Assembly (NCBI GenBank): GCA_036874045.1
Contig: CM072335.1
Coordinates: 25,179,501 to 25,243,500, forward strand
From: Cymodocea nodosa
Taxonomy: Eukaryota > Streptophyta > Magnoliopsida > Alismatales > Cymodoceaceae
Direction: 5' to 3'
DNA: 64,000 nucleotides
The position numbers were made by a program, and so were the translations under genes. Of the stretch, positions 63,297 through 64,000 are shown one piece after another; the first letter of the stretch is position 1; each line of letters begins with the position of its first letter. The notes below the pieces were generated by a model that was given only the letters and a program-made list of their open reading frames with translations, was not told the origin of the DNA and ran no database searches.

Positions 63297-64000
63297 ATCT
63301 CCGTGAGTGCGACCTGTGAAAGGTTGGGCGGACATCCATTCCTGGGTCTAAACCCTTGGGAATTTTCATCAAAATAGTGGCATCCACTTTTTCCAAAAAA
63401 AATGATAACCCTTGGTTAGCTAATGATAACAATAATATGTATAATTTCCTCTAAATCTTGGAAAATAAAAAAATAACACCATTTATCAAAAACAACCGTT
63501 TTAATTAAATAACAGTGCAATAGCAATATAACAATGTTTATGGTCTACTTTAAGATTTCAGAGAAGCGTCTTTAAAGACCTATAAAACTTCTATTAGAAG
63601 CATATATTATTATTATTACTATTTTAATTTAATTATATAATTGGTTAATCTAAGGTGCATTCTATATATTATGATGTGTTAATCATCCACCGTATTTACG
63701 ATTTGAATCGCTGCTCAACGGTGACAGTCAAGAATCCGTAGAATTGTGCTTCCCTTGGAATGTAAGATCGCAATTATGTATATTCCAACACCCACATGTA
63801 CGTTGTAAAGTTGAAAACTTTATCGCTCGTCCACTTTTTTGTGTACGACTCTAAAGTTCGATCCTTATCCCAAGTCTCCGATGGAAGGACGATTATTCCT
63901 CATCCATTGTGGTCCACCCTTCTCAGGCCCGTTACTTTGATCAATTAATTTTAATATAAAATTTTAAAATATCCTCGCGTCTATTGAACCCACTGCAGTC
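63297..64000. other. Intergenic, no gene seen
   Basis: AT-rich sequence to the right edge of the window, with no recognised feature. Confidence 0.5.

Noticed and set aside
62965..63432. 155-codon minus-strand ORF
   Set aside because: Its length comes from the 124-bp GC-rich tandem duplication, whose two copies are read in different frames.
1..64000. CRISPR arrays, operons, phage or bacterial islands
   Set aside because: The DNA is plant nuclear with spliced genes; no repeat-spacer pattern or bacterial gene layout was seen.

Overview
The window is plant nuclear DNA. It has AT-rich intergenic sequence, intron-rich genes with GT-AG splicing, plant-specific families (an SFH-type SEC14 protein, a ROP interactor, a HIPP protein, a DRT102 relic) and plant transposon remains (Ty1/copia, MULE, Tourist-like MITEs, an Au-like SINE). 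GC-rich, intron-poor coding blocks next to AT-rich surroundings suggest a monocot outside the grasses, but this is a weak inference.

Left part (1-13.6 kb, + strand): the 3' portion of a large gene for a Glu/Lys-rich, low-complexity protein, entering from the left edge and ending at 11352. One of its introns holds an old Ty1/copia element in antisense orientation (3461-7879). A MITE with exact TTA target duplications follows (11767-12275). Next is a single-exon gene for a probably plastid-targeted methyltransferase or spermidine-synthase-fold protein (12589-13554).

Relic zone (13.6-20 kb): a telomere-like degenerate minisatellite, a broken MULE transposase (15.5-17.5 kb), and a 5'-truncated, frameshifted pseudogene of the RpiB-cupin fusion protein DRT102 (19.29-19.99 kb).

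Right part (21.7-62.8 kb): six genes, all on the minus strand. I placed exons from splice sites and continuity of reading frame. They are a 12-exon SEC14/nodulin-domain lipid-transfer protein (SFH, 21684-28048), an interactor of constitutively active ROPs (ICR, 31636-33105), a complete 8-exon Ubc13-type E2 enzyme (39368-44421), a TFIIS-central/SPOC-domain protein (45814-50506), a plastid-type DUF676 serine hydrolase related to Arabidopsis AT1G29120 (53162-57513), and a heavy-metal-associated isoprenylated protein (HIPP, 62158-62752). A poorly supported minus-strand transcript may lie at 58.6-60.5 kb.

The genes do not form a pathway; this is ordinary plant gene neighbourhood order. Points of interest are exon duplication in the first gene, very short first coding exons in ICR (14 nt) and HIPP (6 nt), one GC-AG intron, the DRT102 relic, the SINE and MITEs in introns, and a 124-bp GC-rich tandem duplication upstream of HIPP. 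I saw no clear sign of a wholly new biological system.
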